The position numbers were made by a program, and so were the translations under genes. The notes under the pieces are model-generated. The model saw nothing but the letters and a program-made list of their open reading frames with translations. It ran no database searches and was not told the origin of the DNA. From positions 82,079 through 146,078 of the forward strand of contig CALXHI010000018.1 in NCBI GenBank assembly GCA_944388075.1: 64,000 bases of DNA, given 5' to 3'. Origin of the DNA: an uncultured Clostridia bacterium (lineage in GTDB: Bacteria > Bacillota > Clostridia > Oscillospirales > Ruminococcaceae). Positions 51,114-59,889 of this stretch are shown piece by piece; position 1 is the first letter of the stretch, and the number at the start of each line of letters is the position of its first letter.

Positions 51114-53207
51114 ATGAATACCCACCAAACGCCGGATGCATACTTCGGCTGCCTGGTATTCAACGATGCTGTCATGCGCAGCTGTCTGCCAAACAGCGTC
51201 TATCAGGCGGTTATGTGTACCAAACGCAAGGGTACACCGCTGCCCAAAGAAGCTGCAGATGTTGTCGCTGCGGCAATGAAGGACTGGGCTGTTGCGAAAG
51301 GCTGCACCCACTTCACACACTGGTTCCAGCCGATGACCGGCATAACCGCTGAAAAGCATGACGCTTTTCTCACGCCGACCGGTACCGGCGGTGTCATTCT
51401 CGAATTCTCCGGCAAGGAGCTGATCAAGGGCGAACCCGATGCCTCCTCGTTCCCGTCCGGCGGTCTGCGCGCCACCTTCGAAGCAAGAGGCTATACCGTC
51501 TGGGATGCCACCTCTGATGCCTTCATCAAAGATCATACGCTCTGCATCCCGACCGCTTTCTGCTCCTATCGAGGCGAGGTGCTCGATAAGAAAACGCCTC
51601 TCCTGCGTTCGATGGAGGTCGTCAGTCAGCAGACTCTGCGTGTCCTGCGCCTGTTCGGCAACACAACTGCACAGCGTGTCACCACGACAGTCGGCCCGGA
51701 GCAGGAGTACTTCCTCATCGACAAGCAGACCTTCGATGCCCGTGAGGATCTGATTCTGACCGGTCGCACGCTCTTTGGTGCAAAGCCGCCCAAGGGTGAA
51801 GAGATGGCAGACCACTATTTCGGCAACCTCACACAGCGTGTTTCCGACTTCATGCGGGAACTCGATGAAGAGCTTTGGAAGCTCGGTATCTATGCCAAAA
51901 CCAAGCACAACGAGGTCGCACCGGCACAGCATGAGCTGGCTCCGGTTTTTACCACCTCCAATATCGCTGCCGACCACAACCAGCTAACCATGGAGCTGAT
52001 GAAGAAAATCGCCCGCAAGCATGGGCTGGTCTGCCTGCTACACGAAAAGCCCTTCGCCGGTATCAGCGGTTCGGGCAAGCATAACAATTGGTCCATCAGC
52101 ACCGATGACGGTCAAAACCTGCTCGATCCGGGCGATACACCGCAGGACAATATGCAGTTTCTGCTGATGCTCTGTGCATTCCTCAAGGGCGTACACGAAT
52201 TTGCGCCGCTGCTTCGCCTGGCAACGGCGTCAGCAGGCAATGACTGCCGTTTGGGCGGCAATGAAGCACCGCCGACGGTCATTTCCGTATTCATCGGCGA
52301 TGACTTACAACGAGTCCTCGATGCCATTGAGCAAGATGTTCCGCTCGATGATACCGGCCGTATCAAATTCGATGTCGGCGTGGACGCTATCCCGAAATTC
52401 CGCAAGGATACCACCGACCGCAACCGTACCTCCCCGATGGCATTCACCGGCAATAAGTTTGAGTTCCGAATGCTCGGTGCTGCCGATTCGATTTCCTGCA
52501 CGAACTTCATCATGAACACGATTTTCGCATGGGAAATGGACGAATTTGCAACCGAACTCGAACAGGCTGAGGACTTCCAGTCCGCCCTCAAAGACCTGCT
52601 TCGCCGCACCATTCGAGAGCATAAGGATATCATCTTCAACGGCAACGGCTACGGCGATGAGTGGTTTGACGAGTGCAAGCATCGCAACCTGCCCAATTAT
52701 GTTTCGACCGTCGATGCGCTCGTGCAGTACGATCGACCGGAATTTGTGGAGATCTTTGAGAAATACAATATCCTGACCCGTGCAGAAATCGTTTCCCGAA
52801 AGGAAATCCTGCTCGATCAGTATAACAAAACCGTCCAAATCGAAGCCAAAACCATGCTCGATATGGCACGGAAAAAGATTCTTCCTGCCGTCCTCGATTA
52901 CTCGAAGGATCTTGCAGAATCCATTGCCGTCAAGCGTTCGGTTTCCCTTGATGCAAGCGTAGAAGAATCACTCTCAAAGAATATCAATGACCTCGCCGCC
53001 TGTCTTCACGATGCGATGCAGGATCTGCGGGATTTGATTGCCTGGGCGAATATCCAGAAAGATCTGATCGATGCCGCTTGGTGCTATCGCAGGGAAATCA
53101 TTCCGGCAATGGAGCGGATGCGAGCACCTGCCGACGCACTGGAACTGTTGCTGCCCTCCGACCGCTGGCCGATTCCGTCCTACACCGAGTTGCTCTATCA
53201 TATCTGA
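51114..53207 (+). CDS. glnN: Glutamine synthetase type III
   Basis: ATP-dependent amidation of glutamate, the main ammonia-assimilation step. At about 697 residues it is the long GSIII form of Bacteroidetes, cyanobacteria and clostridia. GSIII signatures: FPSGGLRATFEARGYTVWD, TVGPEQEYFLIDK, KHNEVAPAQHELAPVFT, GSGKHNNWSIST and ATASAGNDCRLGGNEAPP. The ATG at 51114 follows GGAG by 9 bases; the in-frame TTG at 51099 is unlikely. It follows the tRNA cluster with its own promoter and structured leader. Confidence 0.97.
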   Translation: MNTHQTPDAYFGCLVFNDAVMRSCLPNSVYQAVMCTKRKGTPLPKEAADVVAAAMKDWAVAKGCTHFTHWFQPMTGITAEKHDAFLTPTGTGGVILEFSGKELIKGEPDASSFPSGGLRATFEARGYTVWDATSDAFIKDHTLCIPTAFCSYRGEVLDKKTPLLRSMEVVSQQTLRVLRLFGNTTAQRVTTTVGPEQEYFLIDKQTFDAREDLILTGRTLFGAKPPKGEEMADHYFGNLTQRVSDFMRELDEELWKLGIYAKTKHNEVAPAQHELAPVFTTSNIAADHNQLTMELMKKIARKHGLVCLLHEKPFAGISGSGKHNNWSISTDDGQNLLDPGDTPQDNMQFLLMLCAFLKGVHEFAPLLRLATASAGNDCRLGGNEAPPTVISVFIGDDLQRVLDAIEQDVPLDDTGRIKFDVGVDAIPKFRKDTTDRNRTSPMAFTGNKFEFRMLGAADSISCTNFIMNTIFAWEMDEFATELEQAEDFQSALKDLLRRTIREHKDIIFNGNGYGDEWFDECKHRNLPNYVSTVDALVQYDRPEFVEIFEKYNILTRAEIVSRKEILLDQYNKTVQIEAKTMLDMARKKILPAVLDYSKDLAESIAVKRSVSLDASVEESLSKNINDLAACLHDAMQDLRDLIAWANIQKDLIDAAWCYRREIIPAMERMRAPADALELLLPSDRWPIPSYTELLYHI

Positions 53208-53264
53208 CATCCGGTATCCATCACAATTATCGTCCTACCGCCTCGATTCCGGAAAGGGAACGCC

Positions 53265-54824
53265 ATGTCGAAAAAGCAATCACCCGCCTATGAACTCCTG
53301 CCCGAACGTCTGCTGCCTTGGTTTGCCACCCATGCACGAGATTTACCCTGGCGCAAGGACAATGAGCCGTATCATGTCTGGCTCTCCGAAATCATGCTCC
53401 AGCAAACCCGTGTTGAAGCTGTCAAACTCTACTACCTGCGTTTTCTCAAGGCACTGCCAACCATACGGGCACTGGCACATTGCGATGAGGATACCCTGAT
53501 GAAGCTTTGGGAGGGCTTGGGTTACTATACTCGTGCCAAAAATCTCCTGCGTGCCGCCCGCCATATCATGATTCAGAATCACGGGGTGTTCCCTTCGGAT
53601 TATGAATCCCTCCGCAAGCTGCCCGGAGTCGGCGCATATACAGCCGGTGCGATCGCATCGATTTGCTTTGATTTACCCGAACCGGCTGTTGACGGCAATG
53701 TGCTGCGAGTGCTCAGCCGTATTTATCTCGATGACGGTTGTATCGACGACCAAGCCGTCAAGCGGCGGGTGCAAGAAGGGCTGCGGAAGGTCTACGAAAC
53801 CCTGCCGCAAGGCAAGTGCGGTAGCATGACACAGGCTTTGATGGAATTGGGTGCAGTTGTCTGCATTCCGAACGGTACCCCGCATTGTGCTGAATGTCCC
53901 TGCGCCGATCTCTGCAAGGCAAAAGCCCAAAATGCCATCAGTCTTCTGCCCGTGCGCAAGGAGAAAAAAAGCCGCCGCATTGAATATCACACGGTCTTTA
54001 CGCTCCAATGCGGTAATCGGATTGCCATACAAAAGCGTCCCGACAAGGGCTTGCTCGCTGGTCTTTGGGAATTACCCCATGCCAATGGCAAGCTCGATCC
54101 CCAATCCTCCATCCATCAGGCGGAAGAATGGGGCTGTCAGCCGAGTGCATTCATCTGGCAGGCACAGCGTACGCATATTTTTACCCATGTAGAATGGCAT
54201 ATGACCTGCGTTCACCTGCTCTGCGACAACATGCCCGATTGCTATCGTTGGGTCACTTTGCAAGAACTGGAAACGGAAGCTGCACTGCCAACGGCGTTTC
54301 GGATTGCACTGCCCAATCTCGATTCCAACATGTTACCGTCATATTTGGACCATCAAAGGGAGGCTCTTATGGAATGGTATATTCGTGCTGCAACTGCATC
54401 TGATGTGGAAGAATTGGTTCAGCTTCGGCTGCGTCAGCTCGCTGAAATCGGCGATGCGCCGATCACCAGCATCAATGATGCGCTCTACACCTATTTTCAC
54501 GAGATGATTACAACCGGCGCACAAAGCATTCTCGTGGCCGCCGACCAAGACCATATTCTCGCAACCGGCGGTTTGAGTTATGTACAGCAAGCCCCCTATT
54601 ACGAGAATCCCACCGGCAAAATTGCCCTGATTTTCTCCCTCTACACCATACCGGACTACCGCCGCATGGGTTTGGCTGCTGCAATCATGAAAAAACTCAT
54701 GCAGATTGCCAAACGCATGGGCTGCGGTGAAATCTATGCCTCCGCATCGGAAGAAAGCACCCCATTCTTTGAAGAATTCGGCTTTACTTCTCATGCCAAT
54801 TTCCGGCATAGGATGCTCGAATAA
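53265..54824 (+). CDS. mutY: Fusion: A/G-specific adenine glycosylase MutY + GNAT acetyltransferase
   Basis: Residues 1 to about 360 are MutY, which removes adenine mispaired with 8-oxoguanine: SEIMLQQTRVEAVKLYY (catalytic Glu42), LPGVGAYTAGAIASI (helix-hairpin-helix), PAVDGNVLRVLSR (catalytic Asp), a [4Fe-4S] loop (CIPNGTPHCAECPCADLC) and a Nudix-like C-terminal domain (FTLQCGNRIAIQKRPDKGLL). From residue 369 a full GNAT enzyme follows: MEWYIRAATASDVEELVQLR, with YTIPDYRRMGLAAAIMKKLM as the acetyl-CoA site. GGGAGG lies 5 bases before the in-frame ATG at 54369, so the GNAT may also be made separately. Confidence 0.9.
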   Translation: MSKKQSPAYELLPERLLPWFATHARDLPWRKDNEPYHVWLSEIMLQQTRVEAVKLYYLRFLKALPTIRALAHCDEDTLMKLWEGLGYYTRAKNLLRAARHIMIQNHGVFPSDYESLRKLPGVGAYTAGAIASICFDLPEPAVDGNVLRVLSRIYLDDGCIDDQAVKRRVQEGLRKVYETLPQGKCGSMTQALMELGAVVCIPNGTPHCAECPCADLCKAKAQNAISLLPVRKEKKSRRIEYHTVFTLQCGNRIAIQKRPDKGLLAGLWELPHANGKLDPQSSIHQAEEWGCQPSAFIWQAQRTHIFTHVEWHMTCVHLLCDNMPDCYRWVTLQELETEAALPTAFRIALPNLDSNMLPSYLDHQREALMEWYIRAATASDVEELVQLRLRQLAEIGDAPITSINDALYTYFHEMITTGAQSILVAADQDHILATGGLSYVQQAPYYENPTGKIALIFSLYTIPDYRRMGLAAAIMKKLMQIAKRMGCGEIYASASEESTPFFEEFGFTSHANFRHRMLE

Positions 54825-54830
54825 TCACAA

Positions 54831-54866
54831 GAATCGAACGGTTTCCCATCCGTTCGGTTCTGTTTT
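54831..54866 (+). terminator. Terminator of mutY-GNAT
   Basis: GAATCGAACGG (54831-54841) pairs with CCGTTCGGTTC (54850-54860), followed by TGTTTT. Confidence 0.8.
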
Positions 54867-54918
54867 GCTCTGCCGATACATACAGTACACCAAGAACAAT
54901 CCGACATCGGAGGCATAT

Positions 54919-56076
54919 ATGCGTCATTTGTTTTGTTTGCGGCAAGCCGCACTCCTTGTCGGCATGGTACTGCTGTTGCCCTACGGCATACCGTTGCAAA
55001 GCTATGCCGAACCCATCGCCAAGCCTGCCATCTCCGCAAAGGCTGCCGTTCTGATCGATGCGCAGACCGGACAGCAAATCTATGGTCTGAACGAATCCGA
55101 AAAGCGTCCCATGGCAAGCACCACCAAAATCATGACCACCTTGCTCACCCTCGAAAGCGGTAACCTTGACGACCCCTTTCAAGTAGACAGCGATGCCATT
55201 CATGTGGAAGGCTCGTCCATGGGCTTGCAGGAAGGCGATATCGTCACCAAGCGTGCACTTTGCATCGGTATGCTGCTGCCCTCGGGCAATGATGCCGCCA
55301 ATGCCGCCGCAGTGGCGGTAGCCGGCAGCCTTCCCGCATTCCTCGAACAAATGAATGCCCGTGCTGCCGAAATCGGCATGACTCGCACACACTTTGCATC
55401 GCCATCGGGACTCGATGCAGATGGGCATGGCGCATCGGCATATGACATGGCACTGCTCGCCCGTACCGCCTTGCAAAATCCCGATTTTGCTGCCATTTGC
55501 GCCGAGGAATCCATGCAAACCTGCTTCGGCAATCCACCTTATCCCCGCACGCTCTATAACAGCAACAAGCTGCTCTCAATGAACGATTCCATCATCGGCG
55601 TCAAGACCGGCTTTACCGATGCGGCAGGCCGCTGTCTGGTCAGTGCCTGCACCCGAAACGGCATCACCCTCATCTGCGTGACCCTGTTTGACCGCAATGA
55701 TTGGAATGACCATCTCGCCCTCTATGACTACGGCTTTTCCCTTGCCGATGCGTATACCGTGTCGCTGCCGCAGGATTTGACCGTTCCGGTCGAAGGCGGC
55801 ACGGAAACAGTGCTGCCCGTCTATGCCAAAGAGCCGCTCACCGTGCAGGCTTGGAACGGCAAACCGCCCGAACTCACCGAGCATATTCTGCTACCGACTT
55901 TTTTGCTGGCACCAATCGCAAAAGGCGATGCAGTCGGCGAACTGGTCTATCGCTGCAACAACCGAGAAGTTGCACGATTGCCGCTCTATGCCGCCGATGC
56001 GATTCCCTATGCCGAACCCGAGCCAAAGCCAAAATGGTGGGAACGGCTCTGCTTTTGGCGCAATGCCCCATCATAA
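54919..56076 (+). CDS. D-alanyl-D-alanine carboxypeptidase (S11, DacF-like)
   Basis: Trims the terminal D-Ala of peptidoglycan stem peptides outside the membrane. Signal peptide MRHLFCLRQAALLVGMVLLL to about residue 30. Penicillin-binding motifs: ASTTK (Ser67, Lys70), LPSGNDAANAAA (SGN) and IGVKTGFTDAAGRC (KTG). A C-terminal beta domain (about 275-370) follows and the end is Trp-rich (KPKWWERLCFW), perhaps membrane-associated. Length 385. CGGAGG lies 5 bases before the ATG. Confidence 0.93.
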   Translation: MRHLFCLRQAALLVGMVLLLPYGIPLQSYAEPIAKPAISAKAAVLIDAQTGQQIYGLNESEKRPMASTTKIMTTLLTLESGNLDDPFQVDSDAIHVEGSSMGLQEGDIVTKRALCIGMLLPSGNDAANAAAVAVAGSLPAFLEQMNARAAEIGMTRTHFASPSGLDADGHGASAYDMALLARTALQNPDFAAICAEESMQTCFGNPPYPRTLYNSNKLLSMNDSIIGVKTGFTDAAGRCLVSACTRNGITLICVTLFDRNDWNDHLALYDYGFSLADAYTVSLPQDLTVPVEGGTETVLPVYAKEPLTVQAWNGKPPELTEHILLPTFLLAPIAKGDAVGELVYRCNNREVARLPLYAADAIPYAEPEPKPKWWERLCFWRNAPS

Positions 56077-56079
56077 ACC

Positions 56080-56111
56080 AAAGCACCTCGAGTCCATCGG
56101 GGTGCTTTTTT
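56080..56111 (+). terminator. Terminator of the carboxypeptidase gene
   Basis: AAAGCACC (56080-56087) pairs with GGTGCTTT (56101-56108), followed by TTT; the stem begins with an A run and ends in a T run. Confidence 0.88.
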
Positions 56112-56120
56112 GCGCAGGGC

Positions 56121-56149
56121 TTGCAAAATGGAAAAACCTGTTGTATAAT
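56121..56149 (+). promoter_or_regulatory. Promoter for the lipase-like gene
   Basis: TTGCAA (56121-56126), 17-bp spacer, TATAAT (56144-56149). Confidence 0.82.
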
Positions 56150-56178
56150 ATGGAAAAACGAAGAAATGAGGTGAACCC

Positions 56179-56991
56179 ATGCGTGCCGATACCAAATACC
56201 CAATCGTACTCGTACATGGAATGGGATTTCGTGACCGCAAACATATCTGCTATTGGGGACGGATTCCAAAGGTGCTGCGCCGTCATGGAGCTGCGGTCTA
56301 TTTTGGCGAACAGGACAGCAACGGCAGCATCGAAACCAATGCCCGACAGCTTGCAAAACGCATCGATGAGATTCTTGCTAAGACGCATGCGCCGAAAGTC
56401 AATGTACTGGCGCATTCCAAAGGCGGACTGGAAATGCGCTACCTGATCTCTACCATGGGCTATGGCGACCGCATCGCTTCACTGACTACGCTTGCGACAC
56501 CGCACCATGGCTCAAAGACGCTTGACCGGTTGGCATGGCTGCCGGATGGGCTGCTGCGCTTTGGCTGCAAGGTTGCAGACCTATGGTTTCGTCTGTTGGG
56601 CGACCGTCAACCGGATACCTATCGAGCCATACAGCTGTTCCTGACAAAAAATGCCGCCGCTTTCAACCGTGCCAATCCCGACGATCCGAGAGTCTACTAT
56701 CAAAGCTATGGCTTTGTCATGCCCCGTGCCGCCGCAGACCTAACGATGTGGTTTCCCTGGACGATCGTTCACGCCTTTGAAGGAGAAAATGATGGCTTAT
56801 TGGCACCCCGCGCGGTCAAGTGGACCAATTTCCGCGGCATCTATACCGGACAAGCACGACGTGGGGTCTCCCATATGGACGAGATTGATGGTCGCCGTAT
56901 GCGGGTACGCCTGCATGGGGAGTACGACTTTGACGATGTCCCCCTATTCTATCTGCATATCGCAGCAGAACTCAAACGAATGGGATTCTGA
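56179..56991 (+). CDS. Alpha/beta-hydrolase, triacylglycerol-lipase-like
   Basis: A 270-residue hydrolase. It begins ADTKYPIVLVHGMGFRDRKH, the HG oxyanion strand of lipases. The nucleophile elbow is VLAHSKGGLEMRYLIS (Ser80, AHSKG replacing GHSxG). Catalytic Asp and His fit GENDGLLAPRA and RGVSHMDEID. No signal peptide is visible, so it may act inside the cell. The GAGGTG before the ATG is a fair ribosome site. It stands alone between terminators; the substrate is unknown. Confidence 0.85.
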   Translation: MRADTKYPIVLVHGMGFRDRKHICYWGRIPKVLRRHGAAVYFGEQDSNGSIETNARQLAKRIDEILAKTHAPKVNVLAHSKGGLEMRYLISTMGYGDRIASLTTLATPHHGSKTLDRLAWLPDGLLRFGCKVADLWFRLLGDRQPDTYRAIQLFLTKNAAAFNRANPDDPRVYYQSYGFVMPRAAADLTMWFPWTIVHAFEGENDGLLAPRAVKWTNFRGIYTGQARRGVSHMDEIDGRRMRVRLHGEYDFDDVPLFYLHIAAELKRMGF

Positions 56992-56997
56992 AACAGC

Positions 56998-57032
56998 AAG
57001 TGCTATGCCCAATGGGAACATAGCACTTTTTG
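56998..57032. terminator. Bidirectional terminator between lipase-like gene and hisS
   Basis: AAGTGCTATG (56998-57007) pairs perfectly with CATAGCACTT (57019-57028), followed by TTTG on the plus strand; it sits between converging genes. Confidence 0.85.
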
Positions 57033-57033
57033 T

Positions 57034-58338
57034 TTAGAGTAGATTGGGATCGCCGCTACTAAGCAAATCGCTGAGCGACAGCTCCGTGTAATCGGCAACG
57101 AAATGCTCGTCCAGACGAATCGGACGCTGTTCACCGGTTCGCATATTCTTGAGCTTTGCGGACTGCTCTGCCAACTCATTCGAGCCAAGCACGATCAGAT
57201 AATCTGTGCCAAGCTTGTCAGCATACTTCATCTGCGCTTTAAAATTGCGATTTGCGAGGTCATATTCGGCACGCACACCCGCCTCACGCAGCTGCATCGC
57301 CAGACGCATTGCCATCGGCCGTGCCGCTTCGTCCATCGGTGCCAGATACACATTGCAGCGATTCGTCTCCATGAACGCACAACCCTGCTGTTCCATCGTT
57401 AAAATCAGTCGCTCCAGACCCATACCAAAGCCCAATGCCGGCACATCCTGACCGCCCATCAGCGAAATCAGGCCGTCATAGCGTCCGCCACCGCAAACCG
57501 TACCCTGTGCGCCGATATCGGTTGTGACAAACTCAAACACGGTTTTGGTGTAGTAATCCAGACCTCTCACAATGTTGGGATTGACGGTATACGCAATCTT
57601 TAAGTCATCGAGAATGCCCTGCAATGCCGAGAAATGCGCCTTGCAATCCTCGCAGAGATAGTCGAGAATGCAAGGTGCGCCCTCTGCGATTTTCTTGCAG
57701 ATCGGACTCTTGCAGTCGAGGATGCGCATCGGATTGCGCTCCATACGACCCTGACAGGTTTCACAAAGTTCACCGATATAGCTTGCGAAATACTCTCGCA
57801 GTGCCGCATAATATTGCGCACGACAAGTCGGACAGCCAATGCTGTTGATGTAAAGCGCAATATTCTGTAGACCCAGCGTATTGAGTACGGTTTTCGCCAG
57901 CAGAATGATTTCCGCATCGGCATACGGCGATGCACTGCCTGCCATCTCGACACCAAACTGATGGAATTCCCGCAATCTGCCTGCCTGCGGCCGCTCATGA
58001 CGGAAGCAGGACAACAAGTAGAATACCTTTTGTGGAAGTGCCTCTGCCAGCATACCGTTTTGCAGCATCGCACGAATTGTGCCAGCCGTACCTTCCGGAC
58101 GCAGTGTAAAAGCGGTTTCCTTTGCGATCACGGAGTACATTTCCTTCTGCACAACATCGGTTGTCTCGCCAACTGAACGCTGGAACAGCTCCGTGGCTTC
58201 AAAGGTCGGAATCCGAATCTCTGAGAACCCGAATTGTTCTGCAGTCTCCCGCACAACCGTTTCGACGGTTTTCCACCTGTGAATTTGCTTTGGAGTCACA
58301 TCCTCCGTGCCATTGGGTCGTTTCAAATAGTTTGCCAT
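57034..58338 (-). CDS. hisS: Histidyl-tRNA synthetase
   Basis: Class II synthetase charging tRNA-His. Motif 2 is CFRHERPQAGRLREFHQFGV, motif 3 ALGFGMGLERLILTM, and the histidine signature RGLDYYTKTVFEFVTTDIGA is followed by GTVCGGGRYDGL. A Cys-rich insert (GCPTCRAQ, CETCQG, CKSPICKK, LCEDCKAHF) near residues 170-250 suggests a zinc site, typical of clostridial HisRS. The ATG at 58338 follows AAAGGA by 6 bases. No promoter is visible between it and the hairpin just upstream. Confidence 0.97.
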   Translation of the reverse strand: MANYLKRPNGTEDVTPKQIHRWKTVETVVRETAEQFGFSEIRIPTFEATELFQRSVGETTDVVQKEMYSVIAKETAFTLRPEGTAGTIRAMLQNGMLAEALPQKVFYLLSCFRHERPQAGRLREFHQFGVEMAGSASPYADAEIILLAKTVLNTLGLQNIALYINSIGCPTCRAQYYAALREYFASYIGELCETCQGRMERNPMRILDCKSPICKKIAEGAPCILDYLCEDCKAHFSALQGILDDLKIAYTVNPNIVRGLDYYTKTVFEFVTTDIGAQGTVCGGGRYDGLISLMGGQDVPALGFGMGLERLILTMEQQGCAFMETNRCNVYLAPMDEAARPMAMRLAMQLREAGVRAEYDLANRNFKAQMKYADKLGTDYLIVLGSNELAEQSAKLKNMRTGEQRPIRLDEHFVADYTELSLSDLLSSGDPNLL

Positions 58339-58368
58339 AGTGTATCCTTTCCTCTCATGGAATGCCAT

Positions 58369-58395
58369 AAAAACTGCCCCTTGCGGGAAGGGGCA
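58369..58395 (-). terminator. Terminator between mgsA and hisS
   Basis: On the minus strand TGCCCCTT and AAGGGGCA (58375-58395) form an 8-bp stem followed by GTTTTT. It ends about 30 bases before the hisS ATG, leaving no room for a promoter, so it may partly attenuate hisS. Confidence 0.8.
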
Positions 58396-58415
58396 ATCTT
58401 TGCGTTATCCTTGTT

Positions 58416-58820
58416 TCACATCACCGGATTACCGATCTCACGCCAATCCAAATCGCCACGCTCCAGCGCAAGAATCAATGCTTCTGCTGTTGCGATATTG
58501 GTCGCAACCGGAACATTGTGGACATCACAGAGCCGCAGCAAGTTCATATCGGTTTGCGAATCCAATTTCGGATTGATCGGGTCACGGAAAAAGAGCAGCA
58601 CGTCTACTTCGTTACAGGAAATGCGTGCGGCAATCTCCTCGCCGCCGCCCTGAGAACCGCTCAAAAACCGCTTGATGGGAAGGTTAGTCGCAGATGCCAC
58701 CTGCTTGCCGGTCGTACCGGTTGCGCAAAGGGTATGTCGGCTCAGCACAGCCGAATAGGCCGTACAAAACTGGATCATCAATTCTTTTTTGGCATCATGT
58801 GCAATGAGGGCGATGGTCAT
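58416..58820 (-). CDS. mgsA: Methylglyoxal synthase
   Basis: Converts dihydroxyacetone phosphate to methylglyoxal, a phosphate-releasing bypass of lower glycolysis. Family motifs: IALIAHDAKKELMIQFC, CATGTTGKQVASATNL, LSGSQGGGEEIAARISCNEV and FFRDPINPKLDSQTDMNLLR. Catalytic Asp residues are in the GGGEE and DVLLFFRDP segments. Length 134. AAAGGA precedes the ATG. Confidence 0.96.
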   Translation of the reverse strand: MTIALIAHDAKKELMIQFCTAYSAVLSRHTLCATGTTGKQVASATNLPIKRFLSGSQGGGEEIAARISCNEVDVLLFFRDPINPKLDSQTDMNLLRLCDVHNVPVATNIATAEALILALERGDLDWREIGNPVM

Positions 58821-58885
58821 GGTTGTTCATCCTTTCTTACTTTCGTTATGCAGACAGCTGCAGCAAAACATCCACCAAACCTCCG

Positions 58886-59626
58886 TTATCCAATCTTCAC
58901 GGTCAGGGGAGCATTTTCGCCACGCAGGCGTTTCGAGATCGCATCGAATGCGGCAAGACTCGGCGCATTAGAAGGAATCGGTTCGCCCTTTCCGGTTGCA
59001 ATGACGAGGTCATAGTCATCCGGAATGACACCAATGAGCTGCACACCGATGGTATCAATGATTTCATCGAGATCACGCACAAGCTGTGCACCGATTGCCT
59101 TCTTGCTGACCTTGTTGATGATCAGACGTTGACGGCGGTTGCCGCGGGCATAGAATTCATCCGACATCATCTGCGCATCCCGTACGCAAATCGGATCGGG
59201 CGTGGTCACAACAAGAATCAGATTTGCCTGCTCCACGATGTCGAATACATGGTTATTGATACCGGCACCGGTATCGATGATGATGTAGTCATAGTACTTT
59301 CGCACCGAGCGGCAGATGGAAATGATTTGCTCCACCGTAACCGATTGGAAGGGATTCTTCGGCGCACACAGCACAAACAAATTGCTCGCCATCGGCACAC
59401 GAGTCACCGCATCGAGAGCGGAAACCTTGCCGTTGAGCACATCGCTCAGATCATACTTGATTTGGTTGGTCATACCGAAAATAATATCGATACAGCGCAG
59501 ACCAAAGTCCAGCTCAATAATCAGGGTACGGCTGCCCTGCTTCGCCAGCGTATATCCAATACCGGCACAAATCGAGGATTTTCCGGTACCGCCTTTGCCG
59601 GATGTGACAGCTATCATCTTTGACAT
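58886..59626 (-). CDS. minD: MinD/ParA-family ATPase
   Basis: A 246-residue deviant Walker A ATPase: MIAVTSGKGGTGKSSICAGI carries the signature lysine. LIIELDFGLRCIDIIFGMTN and YDYIIIDTGAGINNHVFDIV complete the nucleotide site. The fold matches MinD, used for division-site placement. The C-terminus (AISKRLRGENAPLTVKIG) lacks an obvious amphipathic membrane-targeting helix, and no minC or minE is adjacent, so the specific role is uncertain. The ATG at 59626 follows GGGAG by 8 bases. Confidence 0.75.
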   Translation of the reverse strand: MSKMIAVTSGKGGTGKSSICAGIGYTLAKQGSRTLIIELDFGLRCIDIIFGMTNQIKYDLSDVLNGKVSALDAVTRVPMASNLFVLCAPKNPFQSVTVEQIISICRSVRKYYDYIIIDTGAGINNHVFDIVEQANLILVVTTPDPICVRDAQMMSDEFYARGNRRQRLIINKVSKKAIGAQLVRDLDEIIDTIGVQLIGVIPDDYDLVIATGKGEPIPSNAPSLAAFDAISKRLRGENAPLTVKIG

Positions 59627-59739
59627 AAACAAAACTCCCTTCGGAATAATCATACGGTTGCAGGTTCGGCGTCTGTGTGAAACCCGAACGCATTTGCCTA
59701 TACTTCTATAAAACCTGTTCGCTTAATCGCCTACATACT

Positions 59740-59767
59740 ATTATACCACAAATTACGGATTTGTCAA
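59740..59767 (-). promoter_or_regulatory. Promoter for minD-mgsA
   Basis: Minus strand TTGACA (59762-59767), 16-bp spacer, TATAAT (59740-59745). Confidence 0.85.
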
Positions 59768-59889
59768 AGCAATTTTTTCTGAATTACAAAAGATTGTGTG
59801 GTGTGTGCGTTTTTGACATCCGCATTTGTGCATTTTGCCGATATTCATATTGTTTTGTATTCTTGGTGTCAGACTTATGCCCAATAGCT

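Noticed and set aside
58339..58420. T-box element before hisS
   Set aside because: There is no T-box sequence or specifier stem in the short space available; only a simple terminator-like hairpin is seen.
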